Origin: Lactimicrobium massiliense
GTDB lineage: Bacteria > Bacillota_I > Bacilli_A > Erysipelotrichales > Erysipelotrichaceae
DNA: 64,000 bases
Reading direction: 5' to 3'
NCBI RefSeq assembly: GCF_900343155.1
Contig: NZ_OUNG01000002.1
Location: 248,001-312,000, forward strand
Shown here: in pieces, positions 54,701 through 62,894 of the stretch
Position numbering within the stretch: the first letter of the stretch is position 1
How the letters are laid out: every line of letters begins with the position of its first letter
Position numbers and translations under genes: made by a program
The notes under the pieces: generated by a model
The model's input: the letters and a program-made list of their open reading frames with translations, nothing else
Told to the model about the DNA's origin: nothing
Databases searched by the model: none

Positions 54701-54864
54701 GTAAAGGTCATGGCCAGGATCCTTTCCAGCGGTACATGGTCAACAAGACAGCGTTTCAATAACCGCTCCACCAGCACGCTGGTTTTGCCGGCACCAGCTG
54801 AAGCAGACACAATCACACTGATCCCCGTTGTATCACGGGCATCCATCTGTTGTTCATCCAGCAT
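51733..54864 (-). CDS. addA: ATP-dependent helicase/nuclease subunit A
   Basis: This 1,043-residue protein has UvrD-type helicase motifs (SASAGAGKTSVLVERLL, AMTFTKAAAQEMK, MVDEFQDTSTLQN, RVGDVKQSIYRFR) and a C-terminal RecB-type nuclease (GAMDFVAEDPDKVIMIDFKT). With AddB it processes double-strand breaks to 3' overhangs for RecA. It is shorter than the roughly 1,200 residues of Bacillus AddA. The ATG at 54864 follows GGAGGA inside the addB 3' end, 2 bp after its stop. Confidence 0.95.
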   Translation of the reverse strand: MLDEQQMDARDTTGISVIVSASAGAGKTSVLVERLLKRCLVDHVPLERILAMTFTKAAAQEMKSRLASGLSQHLAQAETTEERNWISDQLIALSAAQITTIDSWCLAIIQKYAAVIGLDPAVCTNVLDEGTRQVMSHEAFCQCLGSMDMEKAYRLATMFSARSEDYSALEQAVNSVNTHAQSAFDPSAFYQDCRDKYSPVKSLSDFDPDILAAFFDRMILSVSNLNDLLDEMKTAAQEDEKVDPKTLQGVRNGIVNVLDALQQHSWGLYLSALETLALLQTSPSTKNLPYDRARKDFSARIKALLAGAQDEATLVSDANDMVPIVNDFLDLCEHTADTFARMKADNTCMDFSDMERYVLAILQADHGETAARIRDSYDEIMVDEFQDTSTLQNAIINAVAKKDNVFRVGDVKQSIYRFRSARPALMRACLKDPEEKHITLRHNFRSMESIVTFNNILFGSLMNVEGMHDRYTEDDKAAIGRREQKEEPVPVIFTFVSSPQTQGDEDEEEENEDAKQLKAAWIASHIAAMHEEGHPFSDFAVLVRSHASKIPLRNAFDDAGIPYDIDAREGFWMSDLCVLIQAMAGWMLNPDDAISMTTVLTSAFCQFSDEELAKMKVGHKTLVQGVREAHPELFEAFARLRQTADKDGIPALMDQIAKTNNFYDLLSDKDQANFDFLCQKINAKQPVSLYDFLVMMRNGADEKSSEALSHGTDDDVVRVCTIHQSKGLQYKIVFLWSDSQNRFQDDKAPVIIHDELKLGLGWMDIHTRLKRPTVQELAVSHACNLEDQEEFIRLLYVALTRPQQRLFIVDSEPKRDYSRSLTRGVIAARRGMSGLILAAMKEGPYFEVHHESLAAVPKLTKKKTVYPAQLPHMPAQEDINGALRPSETEYTSIPPLSRSSHESGKAYGTLMHETIASLPDKVWTMEDIHEDGLTPADQQKLVHFANTALYRQCLQMHIHKEYAFYVIDTESRHAITGAMDFVAEDPDKVIMIDFKTDDANDAEIRKRYQAQIDTYRRALEILYSERVIETYGYSFHNEDFIAF

Positions 54865-54866
54865 GC

Positions 54867-57440
54867 TTAATCCTCCTTGATCGGTCTGATCTTTTCATAG
54901 CGGCCATGGAAGCGGCAGATGCCGCGGTAATCACAGAATGTGCAGGCACCCTCCTTGGGAGAAAGGGCAATATTGCCTGCTTTGATCTGCTTGTAGAAAT
55001 ACGAATACAGATGTTCCATCAGCTCTTTTGCCTGTTCAAAGTCACGGATCACCGTCAGGGATGTGATGTGCTGGCCATTGTCATCCAGCTCGGTTCCCCG
55101 TTTGATAAACGTCCATCCAGACAGCTTTCTGGCATTCAGAAACGATGTCTGCACTTCTTCCGGTGTCTGCTGATTCCAGACAATTTCTCTTTTCTTGCCG
55201 CGTCCCTGGATAGCAGATGCAGACATGGTGAGATCCTTTGCCTTCAGGGAATAATAGTAGGCACCAGCCGGTGTCAGACCAGTGATTTCCTGGGCAATCA
55301 CAAGATAGGTCAGCAGCTGCAGCTGCAGGCCGGCTTCTACCTTTGGCATGGATAACGTATGCTGGGACGACTTGTAGTCAATGATGCGCAGCAGTTCCTC
55401 GCCATAGACATCCATGCGGTCAATGGTCCCCCGCAGCAATACATTTGTGCCGATCGGATGATGTTCAAAGTGATACTCGGCCTTCTGCGGCACAAAAGCA
55501 GTATGTTTTTCAAAATCCTGCAGAAATGCCAGGGCATCCAGCAGGGAATCTGTCATCCGCCGGCTGGATAAAGCAAGCAGTTGTGTCTCATGAGGATGCG
55601 TCCTGGCAAGCAGCCCATAGCAATCCTCAACAAATGCCTGGACTTCTTCTTTCTTCATTTCCGCATACTGTTTGTGATACTTGTTTACCGCCATTTCCAT
55701 CAAGGCATGCTGCATGGTGCCGATGGTAGCAGCATCCAGCATCGCCGCATCATTTTTGCGTACTTTCAGACCGGATTCAATAAACCAGCTGTAAGGACAG
55801 GCAAACCAGCGCTCAATGGTCGAAATGGAACCGGTGGCTTTGCCATGGTCCAGGTAAAGATCCGCTGCCAGAGAAGCGGAAAGCTGATGTTCTTTTGCGG
55901 CAAATGGCTGCAGCCGTTCTGGCCGCATGCCTTTTACATGCTTTCCAAACTGTTCCTGCAGTTCATAGGCAACCTGGATTTCTCTGCCTTCATAGTCACT
56001 GACACTCCAGGAGTAATGGATGGCTTCACCGCTGCTGGGCACCCATTGCAGACAATCCATCCAGGCATCATGGCGCTGCCGCAGTGTCGGATATGCCTTT
56101 ACATTTTTGACATAAGCTTCATCAAACAAGCCTGTGCATGGCGCAAAACCGGGCCAGCTGGTGCCGTCGCATCCTGCCACATAGCTGACTTTGCGCTGTG
56201 GAACCGGATGTTTCAGATCGGTGACCAGACAGAAGGTGCTGGCGATCGTGTGATGAGACACCGACGCATTCTTGACACCGGCCAGAAGGAACTGCAGATC
56301 ATCCATAGTTTCGATCTGATCCAGTACATCGATGAGTGTTTTACGCAATGCCATCAGTTCATCAGCTGCATTTTGATCCTGCAGATCGGGGTGATGGCGC
56401 AGAATCTCAAAAGCATGCATGCAGAGATCGGCGGGATCCTTGGAAGAAAGCAGGGTATCCAGATACGGCCTGCAGGCATCAAACCAGGCCTGTGCTTTCT
56501 GTTCCAGTATCTGCCATGTTCCTGCCTGATTTGCAAAGACCGGATGGCTGGCAAACAGGTCAGATACATGGGCGGGTGGATCGTTGCTGGTGAGCATTTG
56601 TGAGAAGTAGTCCATCAGGCTGCCGTCTGCTTTGATCGGGAAGCAGTTGGCTGAGATGGCTTTGGCAAGCGATGTGCCATCATTGTGCAGGGCGGCTTCG
56701 ACAAGCAGGGCAAAACGGAAGGCCATACGGCTTGGCTCACTGCCTGTCAGGCTGGAAAAGGGAATGCCATAGCGGCCGAATACTTCCTGTACAACAGGCA
56801 GCTGGGCTGCCGGACTTGTCAGGATGAGTGTGCATGGCACATTCTCGCTACAGATGCGCTGGGCAATGCATTCAATCTCCTGGCGGGGATTCAGGGCATG
56901 GGACAGATCTGCATGAGAGACAGAACGCTCTTCATGCCATTGCGGCAGTACCTGCTTCAACTGCTGCATCAGTCTGTAATCAAAGTCATTCTTTGCAAAC
57001 CATGGCAGGATGCAGGCATCCGGGTTGGCTTTGATGACAGACAGGTCATTTTCAAGATGGGCGATGGTGCTTTTCTCGCTTAATGGCAAGGTCATCGCAG
57101 CTTCTGTCAGCATCTTCAGCTCCCGGTCACGCTGTGATGCCTCTGGCAGTGAAGAGGCAGGAATCTGCAGCAGAATGCAGGTTCTTGCAAAAGTTAAGAT
57201 TTCCTGGAAGAAGGCTGGATAGTGGAACATCTTTGCAAAGACAGGAAAGTCATCTTTCTTTGGCAGGATGGCTTTCTGCAGCAGTAAGGCAGAACGCACA
57301 GGGTCGTCAGGGATGGCATGGAGCAGAGTGGAAAGCGGCTTGATCTGCAGGCCGGCAATGGCATTGTGCTCACTCTGCAGCGCCATTTCATGCAGCAACA
57401 GCTCACCGCGGTAAGCTTCGGTAATGATCATCTTTGTCAT
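54867..57440 (-). CDS. addB: ATP-dependent nuclease subunit B, lacking the N-terminal Walker A
   Basis: This 857-residue protein has the AddB nuclease core (GTIDRMDVYGEELLRIIDYK) and the four Fe-S cysteines (FACPYSWF, and ACTFCDYRGICRF). Bacillus AddB (about 1,160 residues) opens with a P-loop; this one starts MTKMIITEAYRGELLLHEMA and has none. That fits a shorter RexB-like form. ATG 57440 is chosen over the codon at 57461. An extended -10 TGCTATAAT ends 6 bp before it, with no ribosome site. Confidence 0.88.
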   Translation of the reverse strand: MTKMIITEAYRGELLLHEMALQSEHNAIAGLQIKPLSTLLHAIPDDPVRSALLLQKAILPKKDDFPVFAKMFHYPAFFQEILTFARTCILLQIPASSLPEASQRDRELKMLTEAAMTLPLSEKSTIAHLENDLSVIKANPDACILPWFAKNDFDYRLMQQLKQVLPQWHEERSVSHADLSHALNPRQEIECIAQRICSENVPCTLILTSPAAQLPVVQEVFGRYGIPFSSLTGSEPSRMAFRFALLVEAALHNDGTSLAKAISANCFPIKADGSLMDYFSQMLTSNDPPAHVSDLFASHPVFANQAGTWQILEQKAQAWFDACRPYLDTLLSSKDPADLCMHAFEILRHHPDLQDQNAADELMALRKTLIDVLDQIETMDDLQFLLAGVKNASVSHHTIASTFCLVTDLKHPVPQRKVSYVAGCDGTSWPGFAPCTGLFDEAYVKNVKAYPTLRQRHDAWMDCLQWVPSSGEAIHYSWSVSDYEGREIQVAYELQEQFGKHVKGMRPERLQPFAAKEHQLSASLAADLYLDHGKATGSISTIERWFACPYSWFIESGLKVRKNDAAMLDAATIGTMQHALMEMAVNKYHKQYAEMKKEEVQAFVEDCYGLLARTHPHETQLLALSSRRMTDSLLDALAFLQDFEKHTAFVPQKAEYHFEHHPIGTNVLLRGTIDRMDVYGEELLRIIDYKSSQHTLSMPKVEAGLQLQLLTYLVIAQEITGLTPAGAYYYSLKAKDLTMSASAIQGRGKKREIVWNQQTPEEVQTSFLNARKLSGWTFIKRGTELDDNGQHITSLTVIRDFEQAKELMEHLYSYFYKQIKAGNIALSPKEGACTFCDYRGICRFHGRYEKIRPIKED

Positions 57441-57452
57441 GTCATGATTATA
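57441..57452 (-). promoter_or_regulatory. addB promoter at the start codon, inverted match to the opposite promoter
   Basis: TATAAT (57452-57447) puts the expected start exactly on the A of the addB ATG. The 12-bp TATAATCATGAC read here recurs on the plus strand at 57521-57532 as the -10 of the divergent XpaC-like gene. Confidence 0.6.
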
Positions 57453-57553
57453 GCATTTCAATACGCCTTAAGATGGCGCCTGTACGCTGTTGGTAAATGC
57501 AAAGGATCTGCAGGACATGATATAATCATGACGAGTCAAACAAGGAGTTTTCG

Positions 57554-58555
57554 ATGAGAAACTATAACAGAAATTATTGGTGGCTGTTTCTTCTGTTCTT
57601 TATATTTATAGGTGGTAATTTTATGGAGTCGATCTTACCGCTTGTCATCATGATCATCGCTGTGGCCGCAATTGCCTTTGCGGCAGTCAATTCCAGCAAG
57701 AAGGCAGATGACACCGGCAGAAGCAGGCGTTCCTTCCGCTCTTCTTCCGTGCATCTTTCACCAGATCAGCGGGCCAGAATCAATGTGTTTCTGCGCAGAT
57801 ATTTTCAGCAGTGTCCTGCTTTGAAAGTGTCGGACAGCTTCACGCTTCGTCTGCATGGATCCCGCTATCAGTCTCTGACATCACTGGATGTTTACCGGGA
57901 TGGCTCATATCTGGCTGATTTTGACAGTTTTGCCAGCCGCTATCCGGATACCTGTGAGCAGATGATCGGGACATTGCTGCAGATGGCACGCGGTCAGGAA
58001 GCAGTGCGGGATGATGTGGTGGATGTGGAAGCAGCCGAGCATATGGATACACCGGCAGAAGAAAAGAAGGGGCCAGAGGAGCAGCCGGATCAGAATCCGA
58101 AGCAGGAAAAGAATGTCCAGTATTTCATTGATGAGATCAATCGGCTGAACCAGGATATTCCAGACAAGGAAATTTCAGATTCTTTGTATGAGACATGTGC
58201 ACTGCTGAAGCAGATTCAGCAATTGCAGAAGAAGTTTCCGGATTCTGCCTCCAAGCTTGAGAAGCTGTATGCGTACTATCTGCCGATCCTTTTGAAGATA
58301 TTGAATCAGTATGATACGCTGCAGAGTGTGACCAGTGATCCGAACTTTGCACCAACCAGGCAGAAACTGACCAAGACGATAGCTTTGATCAACCAGGCGA
58401 TGAAGACCATCATTTCTTCGATGACAGACCAGGATTTTATCAATCTGTCTGCGGATATTTCGACTCTGGAGGCTGTGCTGCAGAAGGATGGCCTGGCAGG
58501 TGATACGGGCATGGAAATGCCTTCTGGTGAGAATGAGGACAGCAGGAAAGCGTAA
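57554..58555 (+). CDS. XpaC-like membrane protein
   Basis: This 333-residue protein has two N-terminal hydrophobic segments (about 8-22 and 26-46). A soluble region is followed by a C-terminal helical domain like XpaC (5-bromo-4-chloroindolyl phosphate hydrolysis protein), as in YYLPILLKILNQYDTL. The biochemical function of XpaC is unclear. AAGGAG precedes the ATG. It is 8 bp ahead of the double-AAA gene, so the two probably form one operon; XpaC relatives are often linked to TelA-type partners, not to AAA proteins. Confidence 0.75.
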   Translation: MRNYNRNYWWLFLLFFIFIGGNFMESILPLVIMIIAVAAIAFAAVNSSKKADDTGRSRRSFRSSSVHLSPDQRARINVFLRRYFQQCPALKVSDSFTLRLHGSRYQSLTSLDVYRDGSYLADFDSFASRYPDTCEQMIGTLLQMARGQEAVRDDVVDVEAAEHMDTPAEEKKGPEEQPDQNPKQEKNVQYFIDEINRLNQDIPDKEISDSLYETCALLKQIQQLQKKFPDSASKLEKLYAYYLPILLKILNQYDTLQSVTSDPNFAPTRQKLTKTIALINQAMKTIISSMTDQDFINLSADISTLEAVLQKDGLAGDTGMEMPSGENEDSRKA

Positions 58556-58563
58556 GGAATACT

Positions 58564-60615
58564 ATGGGGAAAGACCGTCGGGACAAGGAAGAAGAGAAAG
58601 AGCGGCTTTGGAAACAGGTGATGGGGAAGGACCGCTCTCTTTCAGCATCTGATCTGGAAGGACTGCAGGAAGTCAGTGATGAAAAGAATGTGCTTGTCAG
58701 TGATGATCAGGCCATGTCACAGCTGCATGCGATTCTTTTGAAGCAGCAGAAGCAGCTGGAACAGATGAGCAAAGAGATTTCACCGGATCAGAAGAAGCTG
58801 AATGATGATATGGATGCACTCAATCAAAGCTTGAAAGAGGACTACCATGTCCAGGAACCCAAAGAGGAAAAACCGGTTGATGACAAAGCAGTCTTTGCAC
58901 AGATGGAAGAGGTTTTGAACAAGGAGATCATCGGCCAGAAGGAAGCCGTGCATAACTTGTGTGCTGCTTTGCGCCGCCCGTATGTGATGGGAACTGAGAG
59001 AAATCATGCCCGCAATGTGATTCTGATCATGGGTAAAGAGGGTGTCGGCAGACATGCCTGTGTGGCAGCAACTTCCCGTGTTCTCTACCAGCATCAGATC
59101 TTTACTTCACCCGATGTGAATACCATTGATTTATCCCGCTATACAAGTGCTTCTCAGGAACAGGTCTTTGTACAGGATCTATACCAGGCACTGCACCAGA
59201 ATGGCGGCATGATCGTGTTTGAAAACTTCAAACAGGGATTTGCGCCATTTCTGCGGATGGTTTCATCACTGGCGGAAAATGGCAGCGTCCTGCTGAACAA
59301 GCGGTATGTGCTGCGCCAGGGCATCCTGGTGGAAAACCAGAGCGGCCTTGTCAAAGATGCCGTCGATTCCCTGTCTGCGCAGGACAAATATCTGATCTTT
59401 ATCACGCATGGCTCCCTTTCTGATGTGCAGGATGCCTTTGGTGCTGATTTTATGAAACATGTGCTGGATACCATCACCTTTGTCAGCCTTGATGCGGATG
59501 CAGTCAAACAGATCATTTCCAGACAGACAGAACAATTACAGCAGAAGTGTGACAGTCAGCTCCATGTCACATTGACCATTGACCCATCCCTCAATGACTG
59601 GGTGCTTTCCCACTATGATAAAGAACATGGTGCGGATGCCATCATTGCCCAGTTCAATGATTTCTATATCAGCCTGTCTGAGGCAGTGCTGAAAGATAAT
59701 GCGAAAGAAATTTCATTGCAGGTGGAAGATGATGTGCCATATGCACTCTATGATGGTAAAAAGATATCCATCTGCCGCAGCCAGAACAGCCAGGCAGAGA
59801 TGGATGCTGTATCAAAGGAACTTGACTCTGTCATTGGCCTGGATAATGTGAAAAGCTATATCCGCTCTCTGCAGGCTCATGTGCTGATCAACCAGCGCCG
59901 CCGCCAGCAGGGTCTCAAGACGACTGAGATCTCCAAACATATGATCTTTACCGGCAATCCCGGCACAGGCAAGACAACCATTGCCCGGCTGTTTGCCCGG
60001 TATATGAAAGCCATTGGCGCTTTGTCACAGGGACAGCTTGTCGAAGTCACCAGAGCCGATCTTGTCGCAAAGTATGTCGGCCAGACAGCGCCATTGACCA
60101 TGTCCGTGATACGCAGTGCACTTGGCGGGGTGCTGTTCATTGATGAAGCCTATTCCCTGTATAGAGGCAGGGATGACAGCTTTGGCCTGGAAGCTATTGA
60201 TACACTGGTCAAGGCAATGGAAGATAACCGGGATGATCTGATTGTCATCCTGGCTGGCTACAAGAAAGAAATGGCAGCTTTTCTGGAAGCCAACTCCGGC
60301 TTGAAGAGCCGCTTTCCCAATATCATCGAATTCCCGGATTATACAGGTGAACAGCTGATGGCCATTGCAGATCAGATTGCAAAGGGCAAGGGATACCGCA
60401 TTGATGACAGTGTCAAAGCACCATTGACTGCCTGGTTTGATCAGAAACAGGCAGAAAGTGCTGCCACTGCCGGCAATGGCAGACTGGCCCGCAATACCAT
60501 TGAGGAAGCCATACTGAGACAGTCAGAACGTCTGCTCAAAGAAGAAAATGCAGATATGGACCTGTTAAAGAAGGAAGACTTCAGCATCCTGAAAGAGATG
60601 GAACAGGCAGAATAA
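58564..60615 (+). CDS. Two-domain AAA ATPase: degenerate ClpB-like half and CbxX/SpoVK-like half
   Basis: This 683-residue protein has an N-terminal coiled/charged region (about 1-110) and a first AAA domain (about 120-400). That domain's P-loop reads MGKEGVGRHACVAA, with the essential lysine replaced by arginine, and its Walker B is IVFENF. A second AAA domain (about 420-680) has intact GNPGTGKTTIARLF, GVLFIDEAYSL and sensor regions of the CbxX/CfqX family. The second domain should hydrolyse ATP and the first is probably structural. It may remodel a membrane complex together with the XpaC-like protein. Confidence 0.85.
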   Translation: MGKDRRDKEEEKERLWKQVMGKDRSLSASDLEGLQEVSDEKNVLVSDDQAMSQLHAILLKQQKQLEQMSKEISPDQKKLNDDMDALNQSLKEDYHVQEPKEEKPVDDKAVFAQMEEVLNKEIIGQKEAVHNLCAALRRPYVMGTERNHARNVILIMGKEGVGRHACVAATSRVLYQHQIFTSPDVNTIDLSRYTSASQEQVFVQDLYQALHQNGGMIVFENFKQGFAPFLRMVSSLAENGSVLLNKRYVLRQGILVENQSGLVKDAVDSLSAQDKYLIFITHGSLSDVQDAFGADFMKHVLDTITFVSLDADAVKQIISRQTEQLQQKCDSQLHVTLTIDPSLNDWVLSHYDKEHGADAIIAQFNDFYISLSEAVLKDNAKEISLQVEDDVPYALYDGKKISICRSQNSQAEMDAVSKELDSVIGLDNVKSYIRSLQAHVLINQRRRQQGLKTTEISKHMIFTGNPGTGKTTIARLFARYMKAIGALSQGQLVEVTRADLVAKYVGQTAPLTMSVIRSALGGVLFIDEAYSLYRGRDDSFGLEAIDTLVKAMEDNRDDLIVILAGYKKEMAAFLEANSGLKSRFPNIIEFPDYTGEQLMAIADQIAKGKGYRIDDSVKAPLTAWFDQKQAESAATAGNGRLARNTIEEAILRQSERLLKEENADMDLLKKEDFSILKEMEQAE

Positions 60616-60630
60616 CAGCAGCGATCATCA

Positions 60631-60664
60631 AGATCAGTATCCAATACGGTGCTGGTCTTTTTTA
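60631..60664 (+). terminator. Terminator after the double-AAA gene
   Basis: AGATCAGTATC pairs fully with GGTGCTGGTCT, counting G-T pairs, followed by TTTTTT. Confidence 0.85.
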
Positions 60665-60681
60665 CAAATAATCGATAACTG

Positions 60682-60730
60682 TTGATAAAAATGTGGTGAA
60701 ATTATAACATTATGATAGATATACACCACA
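60682..60730 (+). promoter_or_regulatory. Promoter region with a TGTGGTG...CACCACA inverted repeat
   Basis: TGTGGTG (60692-60698) and CACCACA (60724-60730) are inverted arms 25 bp apart. They flank a TTGATAAAAATG...TATGAT promoter-like stretch upstream of the DUF3796-like/XRE pair. This is a plausible operator for the XRE protein. Confidence 0.45.
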
Positions 60731-60749
60731 TAACAAAGGAGATAAGAAT

Positions 60750-61112
60750 ATGAAAAGACTGAGACGAATTAACTACATGGGCTTTCTCTCCCTGCTTGCT
60801 CTGGTTCCTGTCATTGGCTGGAAAACAGGGAATCATGGCTTAGGGGCATTCTTTTCTTATTTATATTATCTGAAGTATTTCTGGGTGATTCCGGATGAAA
60901 TGTTTATCCAGCAGGTACGTAAAGCTTCCGTGATTGCCTGTCTGGCAGGAATCATCTCACTGGTTCCGCTGATGATTCTTGGCTCTTTCTGTTTTCAGGG
61001 AAGAGACGCCGTTGCAATTCCATTTGGCATGTGTTTTGGTGTCATCGTGCTGCTGTTTGGTGTCAGCTTCGCTATTCTTGAAGCAAGGGAAGAAACTGCT
61101 GCCAATGATTAA
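60750..61112 (+). CDS. Small membrane protein (DUF3796-like)
   Basis: This 120-residue protein has about three membrane segments and resembles the DUF3796 family, commonly encoded beside a short XRE regulator. AAAGGAG precedes the ATG. The gene overlaps the regulator by 8 bp. Function unknown; such pairs may sense membrane or stress signals. Confidence 0.7.
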   Translation: MKRLRRINYMGFLSLLALVPVIGWKTGNHGLGAFFSYLYYLKYFWVIPDEMFIQQVRKASVIACLAGIISLVPLMILGSFCFQGRDAVAIPFGMCFGVIVLLFGVSFAILEAREETAAND

Positions 61113-61305
61113 AAACAGAATCAAAGAATATCGTGCCAGATACAACATGAAACAGGAGGATCTGGCCCGCATGGCTGGTGTCCGCAGAGAAACAATCGGC
61201 AACCTGGAAAAAGGAAAATATAACCCTTCGCTTGTACTTGCATGGAAAATTGCTGAGGTTTTCAAAGTGACAATTGAAGATATCTTTACAGTCGAAGAAG
61301 AATGA
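61105..61305 (+). CDS. Short XRE-family (Cro/CI-type) regulator
   Basis: This 66-residue protein is a single helix-turn-helix domain: IKNRIKEYRARYNMKQEDLA, then GVRRETIGNLEKGKYNPSL and WKIAEVFKVTIEDIF. It belongs to the YozG/PadR-neighbour type of compact XRE regulators. It starts inside the preceding gene, so translation is coupled, and it likely represses its own promoter. Confidence 0.88.
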   Translation: MIKNRIKEYRARYNMKQEDLARMAGVRRETIGNLEKGKYNPSLVLAWKIAEVFKVTIEDIFTVEEE

Positions 61306-61402
61306 TGGAATATCAGTCAGGAGTTCTCTTGCGCAATCCCCATTGGGAAAATGAAGAAGACTGATCATGCCGTCTGCAGGTTTTACTGTAGGAGGCATAC
61401 TG

Positions 61403-61430
61403 TTAACAAATCAGAATATCTTATTAGAAT
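61403..61430 (+). promoter_or_regulatory. Promoter of the CPBP gene ending 7 bp before the ATG
   Basis: TTAACA (61403-61408) and TAGAAT (61425-61430) are 16 bp apart. The ATG is at 61438 and no ribosome site lies between, so the mRNA would be leaderless or nearly so. Confidence 0.5.
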
Positions 61431-61437
61431 AGGTTTC

Positions 61438-62226
61438 ATGAAAAAACTGTCAGTAACCATTTTGAAGATACTTGTGTTTTTTATCGGATGGGCTGTTTTG
61501 TCAGGGATCATCGATATTCCTGTGGAGAATCCGGCTTTGTGGCGTTTCTTTGCAGAACTGATCCCATTTGCAGTCATAGTCGCTTTTACAATTGTATTTT
61601 TGTTCAGGGAAAAAGGAGAAATCTCTATTCCGGTGAGAGATCCTTCTGGCAAAGGAATAATGATAGGCTGTGCAGTGGGAATCTGCTGGATCGGCATTGT
61701 TTCAGGTGTTCTGCTGCTGTCACATCAGCTGACGATTGTCGGAAAGAATTCGGTTTCCATGCTTTGGCTGTGGATCTTATCCGCATTCATAAATACTGTC
61801 ATGCAGGAACTGCTGGTCAGAGGATATATTTACCAGCTTGTCAGGCAAAGGTATTCTCTTGCGGCCGCAATTATTGTAACAACAGCATTATTTACGCTGA
61901 TGCATGGCGGTGCCTTTGAAGCAGGCATTCTTCCGGTGATCAATGTCATTACCATGTGTTTGTTTACGACGGCTCTGTATGAAGCAGAGAACACACTGGC
62001 TGCGCCTGTCATGGCCCATGCGGTCTGGAATATCGTCGGGGGAATCTTCCTGGGAGGAGTTAGTCTTGCGGATGATTATCCACATCTGTTAACACTGCGT
62101 GCTTCTGCAAATACCTTGTTATCCGGCGGTACTTACATGATCGAGTCAAGCATCATCACGCTTGTAGTCAATATTCTGCTGTTGATGGTTTTCTGCCGGA
62201 AGATCAAAAGTGCAGAAAATTATTGA
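61438..62226 (+). CDS. CPBP-family intramembrane protease-like protein
   Basis: This 262-residue protein has about seven to eight membrane segments and CPBP motifs: QELLVRG (normally EExxxR), FTLMHGG and HAVWN. The first glutamate of motif 1 is glutamine, so activity is uncertain. Family members act in protease-like bacteriocin self-immunity and in CAAX processing. The frame opens at 61351, but MKKLSVTILKILVFF at 61438 is the natural start. Confidence 0.8.
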   Translation: MKKLSVTILKILVFFIGWAVLSGIIDIPVENPALWRFFAELIPFAVIVAFTIVFLFREKGEISIPVRDPSGKGIMIGCAVGICWIGIVSGVLLLSHQLTIVGKNSVSMLWLWILSAFINTVMQELLVRGYIYQLVRQRYSLAAAIIVTTALFTLMHGGAFEAGILPVINVITMCLFTTALYEAENTLAAPVMAHAVWNIVGGIFLGGVSLADDYPHLLTLRASANTLLSGGTYMIESSIITLVVNILLLMVFCRKIKSAENY

Positions 62227-62243
62227 CATCTACTTTTGGGCGA

Positions 62244-62894
62244 CTAATTGCTAGTGCATTTTATAGCCACCCGTTTTTCGATCGGTGTAAATGTAAGGAT
62301 CAATGCCATATCTTCGTTTGCGATCTGTTTCCAGCGGCGATCACTCATTCTTCCCTGCGATAAACTAAATACCCACTTCATCTGATATTTCTCATCAGGC
62401 AAAAACACCAATGAAGTGCTGGCATCCGTATTGTCCTGAAATACAGGATTTGCATACGCCATTAATTCCCGGTGTGGGAATACATACCAGTCAGGTCCAG
62501 TGAGTTCAAATGAATTGAAATTGACAGCATCGTCTGGACTATATGCTCCATCAGATTTTTCTACAAAATCTGGGTTTTGATTATCTATCGTAACAGTTAA
62601 CTCAACAATCTTATCTCCCAGCAGAAGTTGAAAATCACTGCGATCCTTATGTATTTTCTGAAGGTAGTCATTTGTGTCATACAAATGGCAGTCATCTACT
62701 GTGACATGCAGATTTTTATATAACACTGCTCCTCCACTTTTATCATCTTCAAAGTCTACTGTATCGCCAATCTGATATTGAACCACCGGATTTCTTACGC
62801 CTACTTTGAATCCATCATTCAACATTGTATAGCGGACTGCCCACATCAGAATTCCAGCAATTACAAGAATCGTAATCATTCGTTTTTTATTCAT
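62244..62894 (-). CDS. Membrane-anchored extracytoplasmic protein of an ABC cluster, unknown function
   Basis: I cannot assign this 216-residue protein. It has an N-terminal membrane segment (MITILVIAGILMWAVRYT) and then a soluble, mostly beta, extracytoplasmic domain. It starts inside the ABC ATPase gene (8-bp overlap), so it belongs to that transport system as an accessory protein. The start MNKKRMI at 62894 is preferred over 62924. Confidence 0.7.
   Translation of the reverse strand: MNKKRMITILVIAGILMWAVRYTMLNDGFKVGVRNPVVQYQIGDTVDFEDDKSGGAVLYKNLHVTVDDCHLYDTNDYLQKIHKDRSDFQLLLGDKIVELTVTIDNQNPDFVEKSDGAYSPDDAVNFNSFELTGPDWYVFPHRELMAYANPVFQDNTDASTSLVFLPDEKYQMKWVFSLSQGRMSDRRWKQIANEDMALILTFTPIEKRVAIKCTSN

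Noticed and set aside
55581-56603. 340-codon plus-strand frame
   Set aside because: Antisense to addB; no recognisable domain and no promoter or ribosome site.
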